DNA of 12,505 nt from JANPJV01 sp031425695. Lineage in GTDB: Bacteria; Pseudomonadota; Gammaproteobacteria; Xanthomonadales; SZUA-5. The stretch spans positions 1-12,505 of the forward strand of contig JANPJV010000186.1 in assembly GCA_031425695.1 (NCBI GenBank), in the 5' to 3' direction. Numbering within the stretch: position 1 is the first letter of the stretch; each line of letters opens with the position of its first letter. Shown here in pieces: positions 1 through 6,559 of the stretch. A model generated the notes under the pieces. The model was not told the origin of the DNA, made no database searches, and worked only from the letters and a program-made list of their open reading frames with translations. The translations under genes and the position numbers were made by a program.

Positions 1-132
1 GGGGGGGCCCGCGGGGGCCTCCGTCCGGCGGGGGGGTTTTTGGTGGGGGGGGGCGTGCGCTGGCCGCGGCCTTTTGCCCGCTGGGGCTCCGCCCCCCCGC
101 CCCCCCCCCCCCCACCACAAGCCCGAGCTCGC
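1..132. other. Low-complexity G/C homopolymer contig edge
   Basis: The first 132 bases hold long runs of G on the left (for example around 43-52) and a long run of C on the right (around 101-113), with almost no A. The G-rich left half and C-rich right half are roughly complementary, so the stretch could fold back on itself. No reading frame, promoter or terminator can be supported. The composition is unlike the rest of the window and is typical of unreliable sequence at an assembly end. The neighbouring regulator gene ends cleanly with a TAA at 133-135, so it seems unaffected. Confidence 0.6.
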
Positions 133-1578
133 TTACGTCCGGTTGATCGCCACCGCCAATCGCCGCACCGCCTCATCCAGCTCCCCCGGTGACAGATGTG
201 CATAGCCGACCAGCAGACCGACCTCCGCCGGCGGTCTTTCGTAATAGCGATTGATCCCATACAGCGACACACCCAGCCCCGCCGCCCGATCAATCAGCGC
301 GGATTCCTGGCTCGACGGACAGCTCGCGATCCACACGCACACATGCATGCCCGCCTGCTCGCCGACCACGCGCACGCGGGTGCCGAGGTGGCGCGCGATC
401 GCGTCGAGCAACGCGCGTCGGCGCTCATCCAGGTGGCGACTGCTGCGCAGGAGCAGGCGTTCGAATTGGCCGCTTTCGATGAGCCCGCTCAAGCCCTGTT
501 GCTCGATCGCCGCGCAGCCGCGATCGGCCAGCCACTTGGCCGCCCGGTAGGCTTCCCGCAAGGCCCGCGGTACCACCAGAAAGCCGAGCCGCAGCGCCGG
601 GAACAGTACTTTCGAGAGCGAGCCGAGATAGATCACGCGCCCGTGGCGATCGAGCGATTTCAGCGCTGCGAGCGGGCGCCCGCCATGGCGGAACTCACCG
701 TCGTAGTCGTCCTCGATGATGTACGCGCCTTGGTGCTCCGCCCATTGCAGAATCGCGCTGCGACGTCCCAGGGAGCACGCAGCGCCGCTGGGGAACTGAT
801 GCGAAGGCGTCACCGCGAGCAGACGCGCATGCCGGTTCTGCAACTCGGAAACGACCAGCCCCTCGGCATCGACCGCGATCCCGGAGACTTTCGCACCCTG
901 CGCCAGCAGGCTCTGGCGCAAACCCTGGTAGCAGGGATCTTCGACCAGCGCGTGCTGGCCGGGGTCGAGCAACAGGCGCGCAGTGAGCTCGATCCCTTGC
1001 TGGGTGCCATTGACGATGACGATGTCGTCTGGATCGACCTGCAGGCCGCGCCGTCGCAAGAGGTAGCCGGCGAGCGCGGTGCGCAGCCGCAGCAATCCGG
1101 CGACGGGCGGATACTCGAAAGCGGTGTCATCCGCGGCGCGTAGCAGGGACCGCCGCCAGGCGCTCTGCATGGCCGGCAGGACCAGCGGGCGGCCGTAGTC
1201 GAGATCAAGCCGGCGCGTGACTGGCGCCGGCGCACGGGCATGCGGCACCAGCGCCAGCGCCCGGCTTGCATAGGACGACAGTTGCGGGGTGCGTTCCGGC
1301 GGATCGCCCGGCGTGGCTTGCGTCCCGGTGGCGCCCGAACAGACTCGCGAGCCCGCTCCCGCCTTGGCACTGATGAAACCTTCGGCCGTCAGCTGATCGA
1401 AGGCCGCGAGCACGGTGTTCCGCGCGATGGAATGGGCCGTCGCCAGGGCGCGGCTAGAGGGCAGGCGGCTGCCCTCGGGCAAGCGTCCTTCGATGACCGC
1501 CGCACGCAGGGCGCGCACGAGTTGCGCGCTCAGGGGCTCGCCAGACTCGCGGTCCAGGGGAAGCTCTAGGTGAAACAT
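133..1578 (-). CDS. MocR/PdxR-family transcriptional regulator (GntR HTH + aminotransferase-like domain)
   Basis: A 481-residue protein of normal length for the MocR subgroup of GntR regulators. Residues about 10-75 form the winged helix-turn-helix (motifs LPSSRALA and ARNTVLAAFDQL). After a linker, residues about 120-475 form a fold-type I aminotransferase domain: NGTQQGIEL at 190-198, TPSHQFPSG at 257-265, EDDYDGEF at 289-296 and GSLSK at 319-323, where Lys323 should form the Schiff base with pyridoxal phosphate. In this family the domain senses PLP or an amino-acid adduct rather than catalysing transamination. The gene is transcribed away from a PNPOx-like oxidase gene, 83 bp apart. MocR genes are often paired with their target this way, so it probably controls that neighbour and itself. 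The ATG lies behind only a weak G-rich ribosome site. The effector cannot be told from sequence. Confidence 0.93.
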   Translation of the reverse strand: MFHLELPLDRESGEPLSAQLVRALRAAVIEGRLPEGSRLPSSRALATAHSIARNTVLAAFDQLTAEGFISAKAGAGSRVCSGATGTQATPGDPPERTPQLSSYASRALALVPHARAPAPVTRRLDLDYGRPLVLPAMQSAWRRSLLRAADDTAFEYPPVAGLLRLRTALAGYLLRRRGLQVDPDDIVIVNGTQQGIELTARLLLDPGQHALVEDPCYQGLRQSLLAQGAKVSGIAVDAEGLVVSELQNRHARLLAVTPSHQFPSGAACSLGRRSAILQWAEHQGAYIIEDDYDGEFRHGGRPLAALKSLDRHGRVIYLGSLSKVLFPALRLGFLVVPRALREAYRAAKWLADRGCAAIEQQGLSGLIESGQFERLLLRSSRHLDERRRALLDAIARHLGTRVRVVGEQAGMHVCVWIASCPSSQESALIDRAAGLGVSLYGINRYYERPPAEVGLLVGYAHLSPGELDEAVRRLAVAINRT

Positions 1579-1600
1579 GGCCCCATCGGATAACTCAGCA

Positions 1601-1633
1601 TTGGCTCTAGTTTAGGGCCAAGCTGGACTCCAG
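1601..1633. promoter_or_regulatory. Palindromic operator candidates in the divergent MocR/oxidase promoter
   Basis: Arms TTGGCTCTA (1601-1609) and TAGGGCCAA (1613-1621), separated by three bases, form an inverted repeat matching at eight of nine positions. Directly beside it is CTGGACTCCAG (1623-1633), an 11-bp palindrome with one central base. Both lie in the 83-bp gap between the divergent genes. Position and symmetry suggest binding by the MocR regulator; this is inference. I could not assign convincing -35/-10 boxes to either gene. Confidence 0.5.
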
Positions 1634-1661
1634 ACTGCCGTCAACCCGATGGAGCGCTGCC

Positions 1662-2321
1662 ATGAATGCCGTTGTCGATCTCAAGCTGCCCAACTCGCAA
1701 GTCCGCCGTCATCCGGAGCGTGGCAGCTACGACCGCGAATCGGCATATCCGATCATCGATGCCGCGCAGATCGCCCATGTCGGGTTCACGGTCGATGGCC
1801 AGCCGTACGTGATCCCGATGCTGCATGTCCGCATCGACGACAGCATTTACCTCCACGGCAGCGTCGGCAGTCGCATGATGAAGCACCTGACCGGCGGCCA
1901 TCCCTGCTGCCTGACGGTAACGCACGTCGACGGCCTGGTATTGGCGCGCTCGCATTTCAGCCATTCGGTGAATTATCGATCAGTCGCAGTCTTCGGCCAC
2001 GCGCACGCCCTCACGGAGCGGGCGCATAAAGGTCGTGTGCTCGCACGCATGGTCGATGCCCTGATCCCGGGCCGCGCCGCCGACGGGCGTGCGGCGGATG
2101 CCCAGGAACTGCCGGCCACCTCGGTCCTCGAAGTCGCCATTGAACAGCTCAGTGTAAAGGTCCGCACTGGCGGGCCCAAGGATCTGGACCGGGACATGGG
2201 TCTGCGTGTGTGGGCTGGTGTGTTGCCGCAACGCGTGCAATTCGGAGCACCACTGCCTGCGGACGATCTGCCCGCAGGGGTTACGCTACCTGACTATCTG
2301 GATGTGACTCAGGCGGCCTGA
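1662..2321 (+). CDS. Pyridoxamine 5'-phosphate oxidase-family (FMN split-barrel) protein
   Basis: A 219-residue protein of the PNPOx-like, NimA-related flavin split-barrel family. Typical family stretches are the N-terminal RHPERGSYDRE, HVGFTVDGQPYVIPML (about 40-55), DDSIYLHGSVGSRMMKHL (about 60-77), the CLTVTHVDGLVLARS strand (about 85-99) and HSVNYRSVAVFG (about 103-114). Such proteins bind FMN or a related cofactor and reduce or oxidise small substrates; the substrate here is unknown and it should not be called PdxH. It is cytoplasmic, with no signal peptide. GGAG at 1651-1654 sits seven bases before the ATG and supports this start. It is divergent from a MocR regulator, its likely controller, and its 3' end overlaps a small minus-strand gene by 13 bp. 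Confidence 0.9.
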   Translation: MNAVVDLKLPNSQVRRHPERGSYDRESAYPIIDAAQIAHVGFTVDGQPYVIPMLHVRIDDSIYLHGSVGSRMMKHLTGGHPCCLTVTHVDGLVLARSHFSHSVNYRSVAVFGHAHALTERAHKGRVLARMVDALIPGRAADGRAADAQELPATSVLEVAIEQLSVKVRTGGPKDLDRDMGLRVWAGVLPQRVQFGAPLPADDLPAGVTLPDYLDVTQAA

Positions 2322-2506
2322 CGCGGCGCTTCTTCGAGCTCGTTCCAGAAACGGCGCTCGGCCATGAGGCCGGGCTGTGTCTGCGCCGGCTCTTGCGAGC
2401 GTATGCCTAGGTGCATGCCGCAGCGGTAGGCGACCAGCGCCTTGAAGCCGTAGCGTTCAATCAGGGCATAAATCTCGTCGTCGGTCGCGGGTACGAAGCA
2501 GCGCAT
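2309..2506 (-). CDS. Small conserved-looking hypothetical protein (65 aa)
   Basis: A 65-residue open frame that I do not recognise. The sequence is mixed and soluble-looking: an acidic N-terminal helix candidate (DDEIYALIERYGFKALVAY, about residues 9-27), two cysteines (Cys3 and Cys29), and a C-terminal acidic helix candidate (ERRFWNELEEA). There is no signal peptide or membrane segment. The main support is the ribosome binding site: AAAGGAGT on the minus strand (plus-strand 2512-2519) lies a perfect six or so bases before the ATG, the best such site in the window. The 3' end overlaps the oxidase gene tail to tail by 13 bp (2309-2321), so the two transcripts are partly antisense. Function unknown. 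Confidence 0.7.
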   Translation of the reverse strand: MRCFVPATDDEIYALIERYGFKALVAYRCGMHLGIRSQEPAQTQPGLMAERRFWNELEEAPRQAA

Positions 2507-2742
2507 GGGTTACTCCTTTGGCATGCAGTCGAACATCCAGATACGACTTTGCAATGACGACCTCGGGGCGTTTTGCGGGCGTCGGAATCAGTAGGCCAAT
2601 CGAGATGTCACGCGTGTGCGAAGAGGCGGTAGATCCCACGAGACAGTCGCTCTACGTGTCGGCCTTTTTGCGGGCAAGCTTGCCTTTGCGACGTGACTGC
2701 CCCATATCGCCAAGCTGCAGATCAATTTTTCGGAGCTTGGCC
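2507..2742. other. Intergenic region between divergent 65-aa gene and DUF1684 gene
   Basis: This 236-bp gap carries the divergent start signals of the two flanking genes. Visible elements are the minus-strand ribosome site at 2512-2519, a perfect 12-bp palindrome GGCAAGCTTGCC at 2673-2684, and GGAG at 2732-2735. The last 90 bases are locally more AT-rich (atcaattttt at 2721-2730), as expected near a promoter, but no clear -35/-10 pair can be named. Confidence 0.4.
2512..2519 (-). promoter_or_regulatory. Strong Shine-Dalgarno site of the 65-aa gene
   Basis: Read on the minus strand this is AAAGGAGT, a near-complete match to the anti-Shine-Dalgarno sequence, followed by AACCC and then the ATG at 2504-2506. 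It decides the start and is the chief argument that the small frame is translated. Confidence 0.7.
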
Positions 2743-3636
2743 ATGAAGTCAGCGCTTGCGGTCGCCTGTGTCGCCATCAGCCTCATCACCAGCCTTCCGG
2801 CGAGCGCGCTCACCGAGCACGAGCAGGATGTCGCCGCCTGGCGCGCCCGTCGCGTCGAGCGCCTGAATGCACCTGATGGCTGGCTGTCATTGATCGGGCT
2901 GCATTGGCTCACCTCGCGCGCGCCACTCGAGCTCGGCAATGGGCCCGAAAACGACCTCGACCTGGGAGCCGGCCCGAAGCGCCTCGGCCGGCTCGAATGG
3001 AAGGACGACAAGGCGTGGTTTACCGCCGCGGATGGCGTCGAGACAAAGGTGGGCGACTCGCTGGTCACGCAGACCGAGCTCGTCGACGACAAGCCTGGCA
3101 AGCCGACGATCGTCCAGTTCGGCACCGCGAACTTCCAGCTGATTGAGCGCGGCGACAAACACGCGCTGCGGGTCAAGGATGCGCAGGCGCCGACGCGCAG
3201 CAGCTTCTCTGGAATCGAGATGTTCGACGTCGATCCGTCGTGGCGCATTGACGCCAGGTTCGAGGCCTACCCCGAGCCACGAACCATCGAGGTGGCTACT
3301 GTCAGCGGAACGCTCGAGTCGTACCCGAATCCCGGCAGGATCGTGTTCGAGCGCGATGGCAAGACCCATTCGCTGGAAGCCTTGGTGGAGGAGGGCACCG
3401 AGCAGTTCTTCCTGATCATGGCTGACCGCACCAGTGGCAAGGAAACCTATGGGATGGCGCGTTATCTCTATGCCGGCCCACCCAAGGATGGGACGATCGT
3501 CGTCGACTTCAACAAGGCGTACAACCCGCCGTGCGTGTTCACCGCCTACGCCACCTGCCCGATGCCGCCGCAGGGCAATCGCCTCGATCTGGCGGTGACG
3601 GCCGGGGAGAAAGATTACAAGGGCGTGGCGCACTAG
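2743..3636 (+). CDS. DUF1684 domain-containing secreted protein
   Basis: A 297-residue protein matching the DUF1684 family, whose biochemical role is unknown. Family landmarks are the N-terminal DGWLSLIGLHWL (about residues 45-56), GKETYGMARYL (about 232-242) and the C-terminal signature DFNKAYNPPCVFTAYATCPMPP followed by GNRLDL and AGEKDY (about 253-291), with two cysteines in the PPC and TCP positions. Residues 1-22 form a signal peptide with an AlaSerAla cleavage site, so it is exported to the periplasm. I chose the ATG at 2743 because GGAG at 2732-2735 is well spaced and the signal peptide follows at once. The frame stays open upstream to 2518, but that extension lacks protein character. 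A small hairpin follows the stop. Confidence 0.88.
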   Translation: MKSALAVACVAISLITSLPASALTEHEQDVAAWRARRVERLNAPDGWLSLIGLHWLTSRAPLELGNGPENDLDLGAGPKRLGRLEWKDDKAWFTAADGVETKVGDSLVTQTELVDDKPGKPTIVQFGTANFQLIERGDKHALRVKDAQAPTRSSFSGIEMFDVDPSWRIDARFEAYPEPRTIEVATVSGTLESYPNPGRIVFERDGKTHSLEALVEEGTEQFFLIMADRTSGKETYGMARYLYAGPPKDGTIVVDFNKAYNPPCVFTAYATCPMPPQGNRLDLAVTAGEKDYKGVAH

Positions 3637-3645
3637 CGATACGCG

Positions 3646-3659
3646 TGCGCGGCTGCGCA
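3646..3659 (+). terminator. Short hairpin after DUF1684 stop
   Basis: TGCGC (3646-3650), loop GGCT, GCGCA (3655-3659), starting ten bases after the TAG. It has no T-run, so it is at best a weak terminator or 3'-end stabiliser. Confidence 0.3.
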
Positions 3660-3664
3660 TCGTT

Positions 3665-3809
3665 CGTAGGTCACGTTGCGCCCGCGTTGTGTCGCGACTG
3701 GCGAAACGACCTTTCGGGCGCTACGTGACAACGGGTCGCGGCGCGGTCACGTAGCGCCCGACTGCAACTTTCGCCCGGGCGTCTTCCACGCGGGCGCACG
3801 TGACCTACG
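3665..3809. repeat. 145-bp foldback (MITE-like) element with three nested stems
   Basis: The outer arms at 3665-3687 and 3788-3809 are inverted copies differing by one inserted T (left arm starts CGTAGGTCACGT, right arm ends ACGTGACCTACG). A middle stem pairs GGCGAAA (3700-3706) with TTTCGCC (3769-3775). A perfect 15-bp inner stem pairs CGGGCGCTACGTGAC (3715-3729) with GTCACGTAGCGCCCG (3746-3760) around a 16-base loop. The unpaired segments between stems are equal on both sides (12 and 12, then 8 and 8), so the whole unit folds as one long hairpin. No coding frame is supported. It fits a miniature inverted-repeat or REP-like element, but no clear target-site duplication is visible. Confidence 0.65.
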
Positions 3810-3845
3810 TCGGATCGCAAGTACAGGCGCCTTTCGGCTGGCCCC

Positions 3846-3872
3846 TTGCACGTCGGCACGCTCCGCTATCCT
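3846..3872 (+). promoter_or_regulatory. Possible promoter of the amidohydrolase-folA unit
   Basis: TATCCT at 3867-3872 resembles a -10 box and TTGCAC at 3846-3851 a weak -35, but the 15-bp spacer is short. It lies 28 bp before the chosen start codon. Tentative. Confidence 0.25.
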
Positions 3873-3899
3873 CACGCGACCTCCGCGCGAAGGAAGCCC

Positions 3900-5912
3900 A
3901 TGAGCAAGCTCTCCGTCTCGGTTTTGCTGATGATTCTCGGGCTCACGCCGCTCGTTGCCGAAGAGGCGCCTGCCGAAGCACGCCGCTTCAGCGTGATCAT
4001 GGTGGGCAAGATTGCCGGAGAAGAAACGCTGCACGAGGTAGCCGGCGAGAGCCATGCGACCTTCCGCTACAACGACCGCGGCCGCGGCCCGGATCTGAAG
4101 GCGCGTTGGCGCGTCTCGGCGGCGGGCTTTCCGAATGCCGTCAACATCTCGGGCGTGGATTATTTCAAGGCCCCCATCGATGAGCGCTATGCGTTGAAGG
4201 CTGACCAGGGCAGCTGGCAAAACAGCGCTGAACGGGCGAGCCAGGCCGACGCGGCCAGCAGCTTCTACCTTCCGATCAATGCTCCGCCGAGCTACACCGG
4301 CGTGCTCGCGCAGGCCCTGCTGGCGGACGAGGACCATGCCATCGACATGCTGCCGACCGGTAGGGCCGTGCTCAGGGAAGCGCTGCGACTGGCCGAGCCG
4401 GGGGCCAAAGCCCGCAAGAAGCGCGAGCTCATCGCCTACGAGATCAGCGGTCTCGACTTTTCCCCGGGGATGGTGTGGTTCGATGCCGACGGCGCATACC
4501 TCGGCTTCGTCAGCGAATGGATGAGCGTGCTACCGGTCGGTCGGGAAGATTGGCAGCCCGTCTTGCTGACTGCGCAGAGCGAGCACCAGGGGAAGCGCGC
4601 GCTCGCGTGGGCAACGGAGTTGACGCAAAAGCCGTCATTGCCGATGTTGATTACTGGCGCACGGGTGTTCGACCCGCGGACCGGCAGCGTGGCGGAGGCG
4701 AGCGTGCTCGTCGAGCATGGCTACATTGCGGCCGTCGGAGCCCAGGCGAGCATGGCTTTGCCGCCTGAAGTTGAGCGCATTGACGCCAAGGGTCAATTCC
4801 TGATGCCTGGGCTGTGGGACAACCATGTGCATCTCGGTCCGAATGACGGGCTCATGCATTTGGCCGCCGGGGTGACCACCGTGCGCGACATGGCGAACGA
4901 CCAGGAAGCACTGCCGACGCGGGTAGCGCGATTCGACAGCGGCGAGGAGCTCGGGCCGCGCGTGTTGATGGCCGGCTTCATGGATGGCCGCGGCGAATTT
5001 GCCGGTCCGACCAAGGTCTTTGTCGATAACGTTGCCGAAGCGCAGCAATGGGTCGACTGGTACGCCGAGCATGGCTATGTGCAGGTCAAGATTTATTCCT
5101 CGATCAAGCGCGAGCTGGTGCCGCTGATCACGCGCCTCGCCCACGCCCGCGGGCTGCGTGTCTCGGGTCACGTACCGGCATTCATGAGCGCCGAGCAGTT
5201 CATCGCCGCCGGCGCCGACGAGCTGCAGCACCTCAATTTCGTGTTCCTCAACTTCCTGACCAAGGAAGTGCCAGACACGCGCGACATGCGCCGCTTCACG
5301 TCGATCGGACGCTTTGCCTCGGCGATCGATCCGGCGGGTTCCCGCGAGCGCGCCTTCATTGCGCAGATGGCCGCGCGCCAGGTCGTTGTCGACCCCACGA
5401 TCAATATCTTCGAGGGTTTTTTCGAGGCCAGGGCTGGCGAGCTCAATCCCGGATTTGCCGCGGTGGCCGAGCGGCTGCCCGTCGAGGTCCAGCGCTCGCT
5501 TCGCCTGGGCGGGCTGCGTCCCCCTGCCGGCGAAGAACAGAGCTATGCCGACGCCTTTTCGTCGATGCTGCGCTTCCTTGGCGCCATGTATCAGGCCGGG
5601 GTGGCGATCATTCCCGGCACCGATGGGATGGCGGGATTCGCGCTGCATAGAGAGCTCGAACTGTACGCGGCAGCGGGCATTCCAGCCGCGGACATCCTGC
5701 GCATGGCCACGCTTGGATCCGCACAGGCGAATCGGCGTGCGCACGATCTGGGCCTGATTGCGCCGGGCTGGCGCGCGGACCTGATCCTCGTCGACGGCGA
5801 TCCGCTCACGAACATCACCGATATCCGCAAGGTCCGACTGGTGATGAAAGGTGGCGCGCGTTATTCGCCGGATGCGCTTTATCGCAAGATTGGGGTAGCT
5901 GCGGCGAAATGA
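3900..5912 (+). CDS. Secreted amidohydrolase-family protein with extra N-terminal region
   Basis: A 670-residue metal-dependent hydrolase of the amidohydrolase superfamily, in the imidazolonepropionase/prolidase-like branch. Residues 1-20 are a signal peptide. Residues about 25-245 form a region I do not recognise, beta-rich in appearance. The amidohydrolase domain runs from about 248 (LITGARVFDPRTG) to the end: metal-site HVH at 309-311 in MPGLWDNHVHL, Lys397 in VKIYSS (the usual carboxylated bridging lysine), His424 in SGHVPA, His444 in LQHLNF and Asp575 in GTDG. The C-terminal RADLILVDGDPL is the usual return to the small beta domain. All expected ligands are present, so it is probably active on a cyclic amide, peptide-like or lactone substrate in the periplasm; the substrate is unknown. 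AAGGAAG just before the ATG at 3900 fixes the start. The stop overlaps the folA start by four bases. Confidence 0.9.
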   Translation: MSKLSVSVLLMILGLTPLVAEEAPAEARRFSVIMVGKIAGEETLHEVAGESHATFRYNDRGRGPDLKARWRVSAAGFPNAVNISGVDYFKAPIDERYALKADQGSWQNSAERASQADAASSFYLPINAPPSYTGVLAQALLADEDHAIDMLPTGRAVLREALRLAEPGAKARKKRELIAYEISGLDFSPGMVWFDADGAYLGFVSEWMSVLPVGREDWQPVLLTAQSEHQGKRALAWATELTQKPSLPMLITGARVFDPRTGSVAEASVLVEHGYIAAVGAQASMALPPEVERIDAKGQFLMPGLWDNHVHLGPNDGLMHLAAGVTTVRDMANDQEALPTRVARFDSGEELGPRVLMAGFMDGRGEFAGPTKVFVDNVAEAQQWVDWYAEHGYVQVKIYSSIKRELVPLITRLAHARGLRVSGHVPAFMSAEQFIAAGADELQHLNFVFLNFLTKEVPDTRDMRRFTSIGRFASAIDPAGSRERAFIAQMAARQVVVDPTINIFEGFFEARAGELNPGFAAVAERLPVEVQRSLRLGGLRPPAGEEQSYADAFSSMLRFLGAMYQAGVAIIPGTDGMAGFALHRELELYAAAGIPAADILRMATLGSAQANRRAHDLGLIAPGWRADLILVDGDPLTNITDIRKVRLVMKGGARYSPDALYRKIGVAAAK

Positions 5913-6421
5913 GTGGACAGCTGGCACTGATCGTCGCCCACGACCGCCTGCGTGCCATCGGCGTGCGCGGCGCCTTGCCGTGGCACCTGCCCGATGACTT
6001 GAGGCGCTTCAAGGCACTCACGCTCGGCCACTGCGTGCTGATGGGGCGCAAGACCTACGCCTCCATTGGCCGCGCACTCCCGGGACGACGCAACCTCGTG
6101 CTGAGCCGCGATCCACGCTTCGCCGCGCCCGGTGTGGAGCGCGTGGCCAGCCTTGATGCAGCACTGGCGCTGGCCAGCACTTCCGAGCAGATCTGGATCA
6201 TCGGCGGCGGTGAGATTTATGCGCTGGCGCTGCCACGGGTGCACCGGCTTGAAGTCACCGAAGTTGCGACCACGGTGGCAGATGCCGACGCCTGGTTTCC
6301 ATTAATTCCGACGGGCCGCTTCGTTGAGACCGCCCGCACGCCTCACCCCGCCGACGCGAGCCACGCGCACGCGTTCGACTTCGTGTCGTATGAGCGGTTT
6401 AGGAGCCCGTCACTGACGTAG
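5909..6421 (+). CDS. folA: Dihydrofolate reductase
   Basis: A 170-residue chromosomal-type dihydrofolate reductase, NADPH-dependent, making tetrahydrofolate for thymidylate, purine and methionine synthesis in the cytoplasm. The substrate site GALPWHLPDDLRRFK (21-35) contains Trp25 and Asp30, which aligns with the catalytic acid Asp27 of the E. coli enzyme. MGRKTYASIG (45-54) and the cofactor loop IIGGGEIY (97-104) are intact, and the length is normal. The ATG overlaps the amidohydrolase TGA as ATGA, and the only nearby ribosome-like site (GGGG at 5892-5895) is too far away, so translation is probably coupled to the upstream gene. It converges on apaH, the same relation as in E. coli. Co-transcription with a secreted hydrolase is odd and has no obvious metabolic reason. 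Confidence 0.95.
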   Translation: MSGQLALIVAHDRLRAIGVRGALPWHLPDDLRRFKALTLGHCVLMGRKTYASIGRALPGRRNLVLSRDPRFAAPGVERVASLDAALALASTSEQIWIIGGGEIYALALPRVHRLEVTEVATTVADADAWFPLIPTGRFVETARTPHPADASHAHAFDFVSYERFRSPSLT

Positions 6422-6556
6422 CGCGCTGGGATCAACGCGCTGCGGCACAAGGATGTGCCGCCATTTTCGACGACGCGAGTCGTCGAAAATGAAGCTCAGC
6501 AAAAACCACGTTTTTGCTGAGCGTCGCTGAGCGGCCCATGGATGGGCCGTCTCAGC
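6420..6556. terminator. Tandem hairpin array between convergent folA and apaH
   Basis: The gap holds one weak and four strong inverted repeats end to end. AGCGCG/CGCGCT (6420-6441) is weak. Hairpin 1 is GCGGCACA (6442-6449), loop AGGA, TGTGCCGC (6454-6461). Hairpin 2 is ATTTTCGACGAC (6463-6474), tetraloop GCGA, GTCGTCGAAAAT (6479-6490). Hairpin 3 is GCTCAGCAAAAAC (6494-6506), loop CAC, GTTTTTGCTGAGC (6510-6522). Hairpin 4 pairs GCTGAG plus CGGCCCAT (6526-6539) with ATGGGCCG and CTCAGC (6542-6556), with one bulged T. Hairpins 2 and 3 have A/T-rich outer or inner parts, giving T-runs on both strands as in bidirectional terminators. Hairpin 4 ends four bases from the apaH stop. Confidence 0.75.
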
Positions 6557-6559
6557 CGA

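Noticed and set aside
2518..2742. Upstream extension of the DUF1684 frame by 75 codons
   Set aside because: The signal peptide begins exactly at the ATG at 2743 with a suitable ribosome site; the extension would bury it and has no family resemblance.
2652..2744. Very basic C-terminal peptide (ending SRRKGKLARKKADT) of a minus-strand frame before the DUF1684 gene
   Set aside because: It looks protein-like, but an internal ATG near 2744 has no ribosome site, the rest of the frame is antisense to DUF1684, and it contains the GGCAAGCTTGCC palindrome, which may explain the lysines.
3637..3899. Possible CRISPR or tandem repeat in the palindrome-rich gap
   Set aside because: The repeats are inverted and nested, not direct with regular spacers, and no cas-like gene is present.
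4635..5927. Long minus-strand open frame (430 codons) opposite the amidohydrolase gene
   Set aside because: It mirrors a gene with intact catalytic motifs. The product is rich in Arg, His and Gly with no recognisable domain, as expected of an antisense frame in GC-rich DNA.
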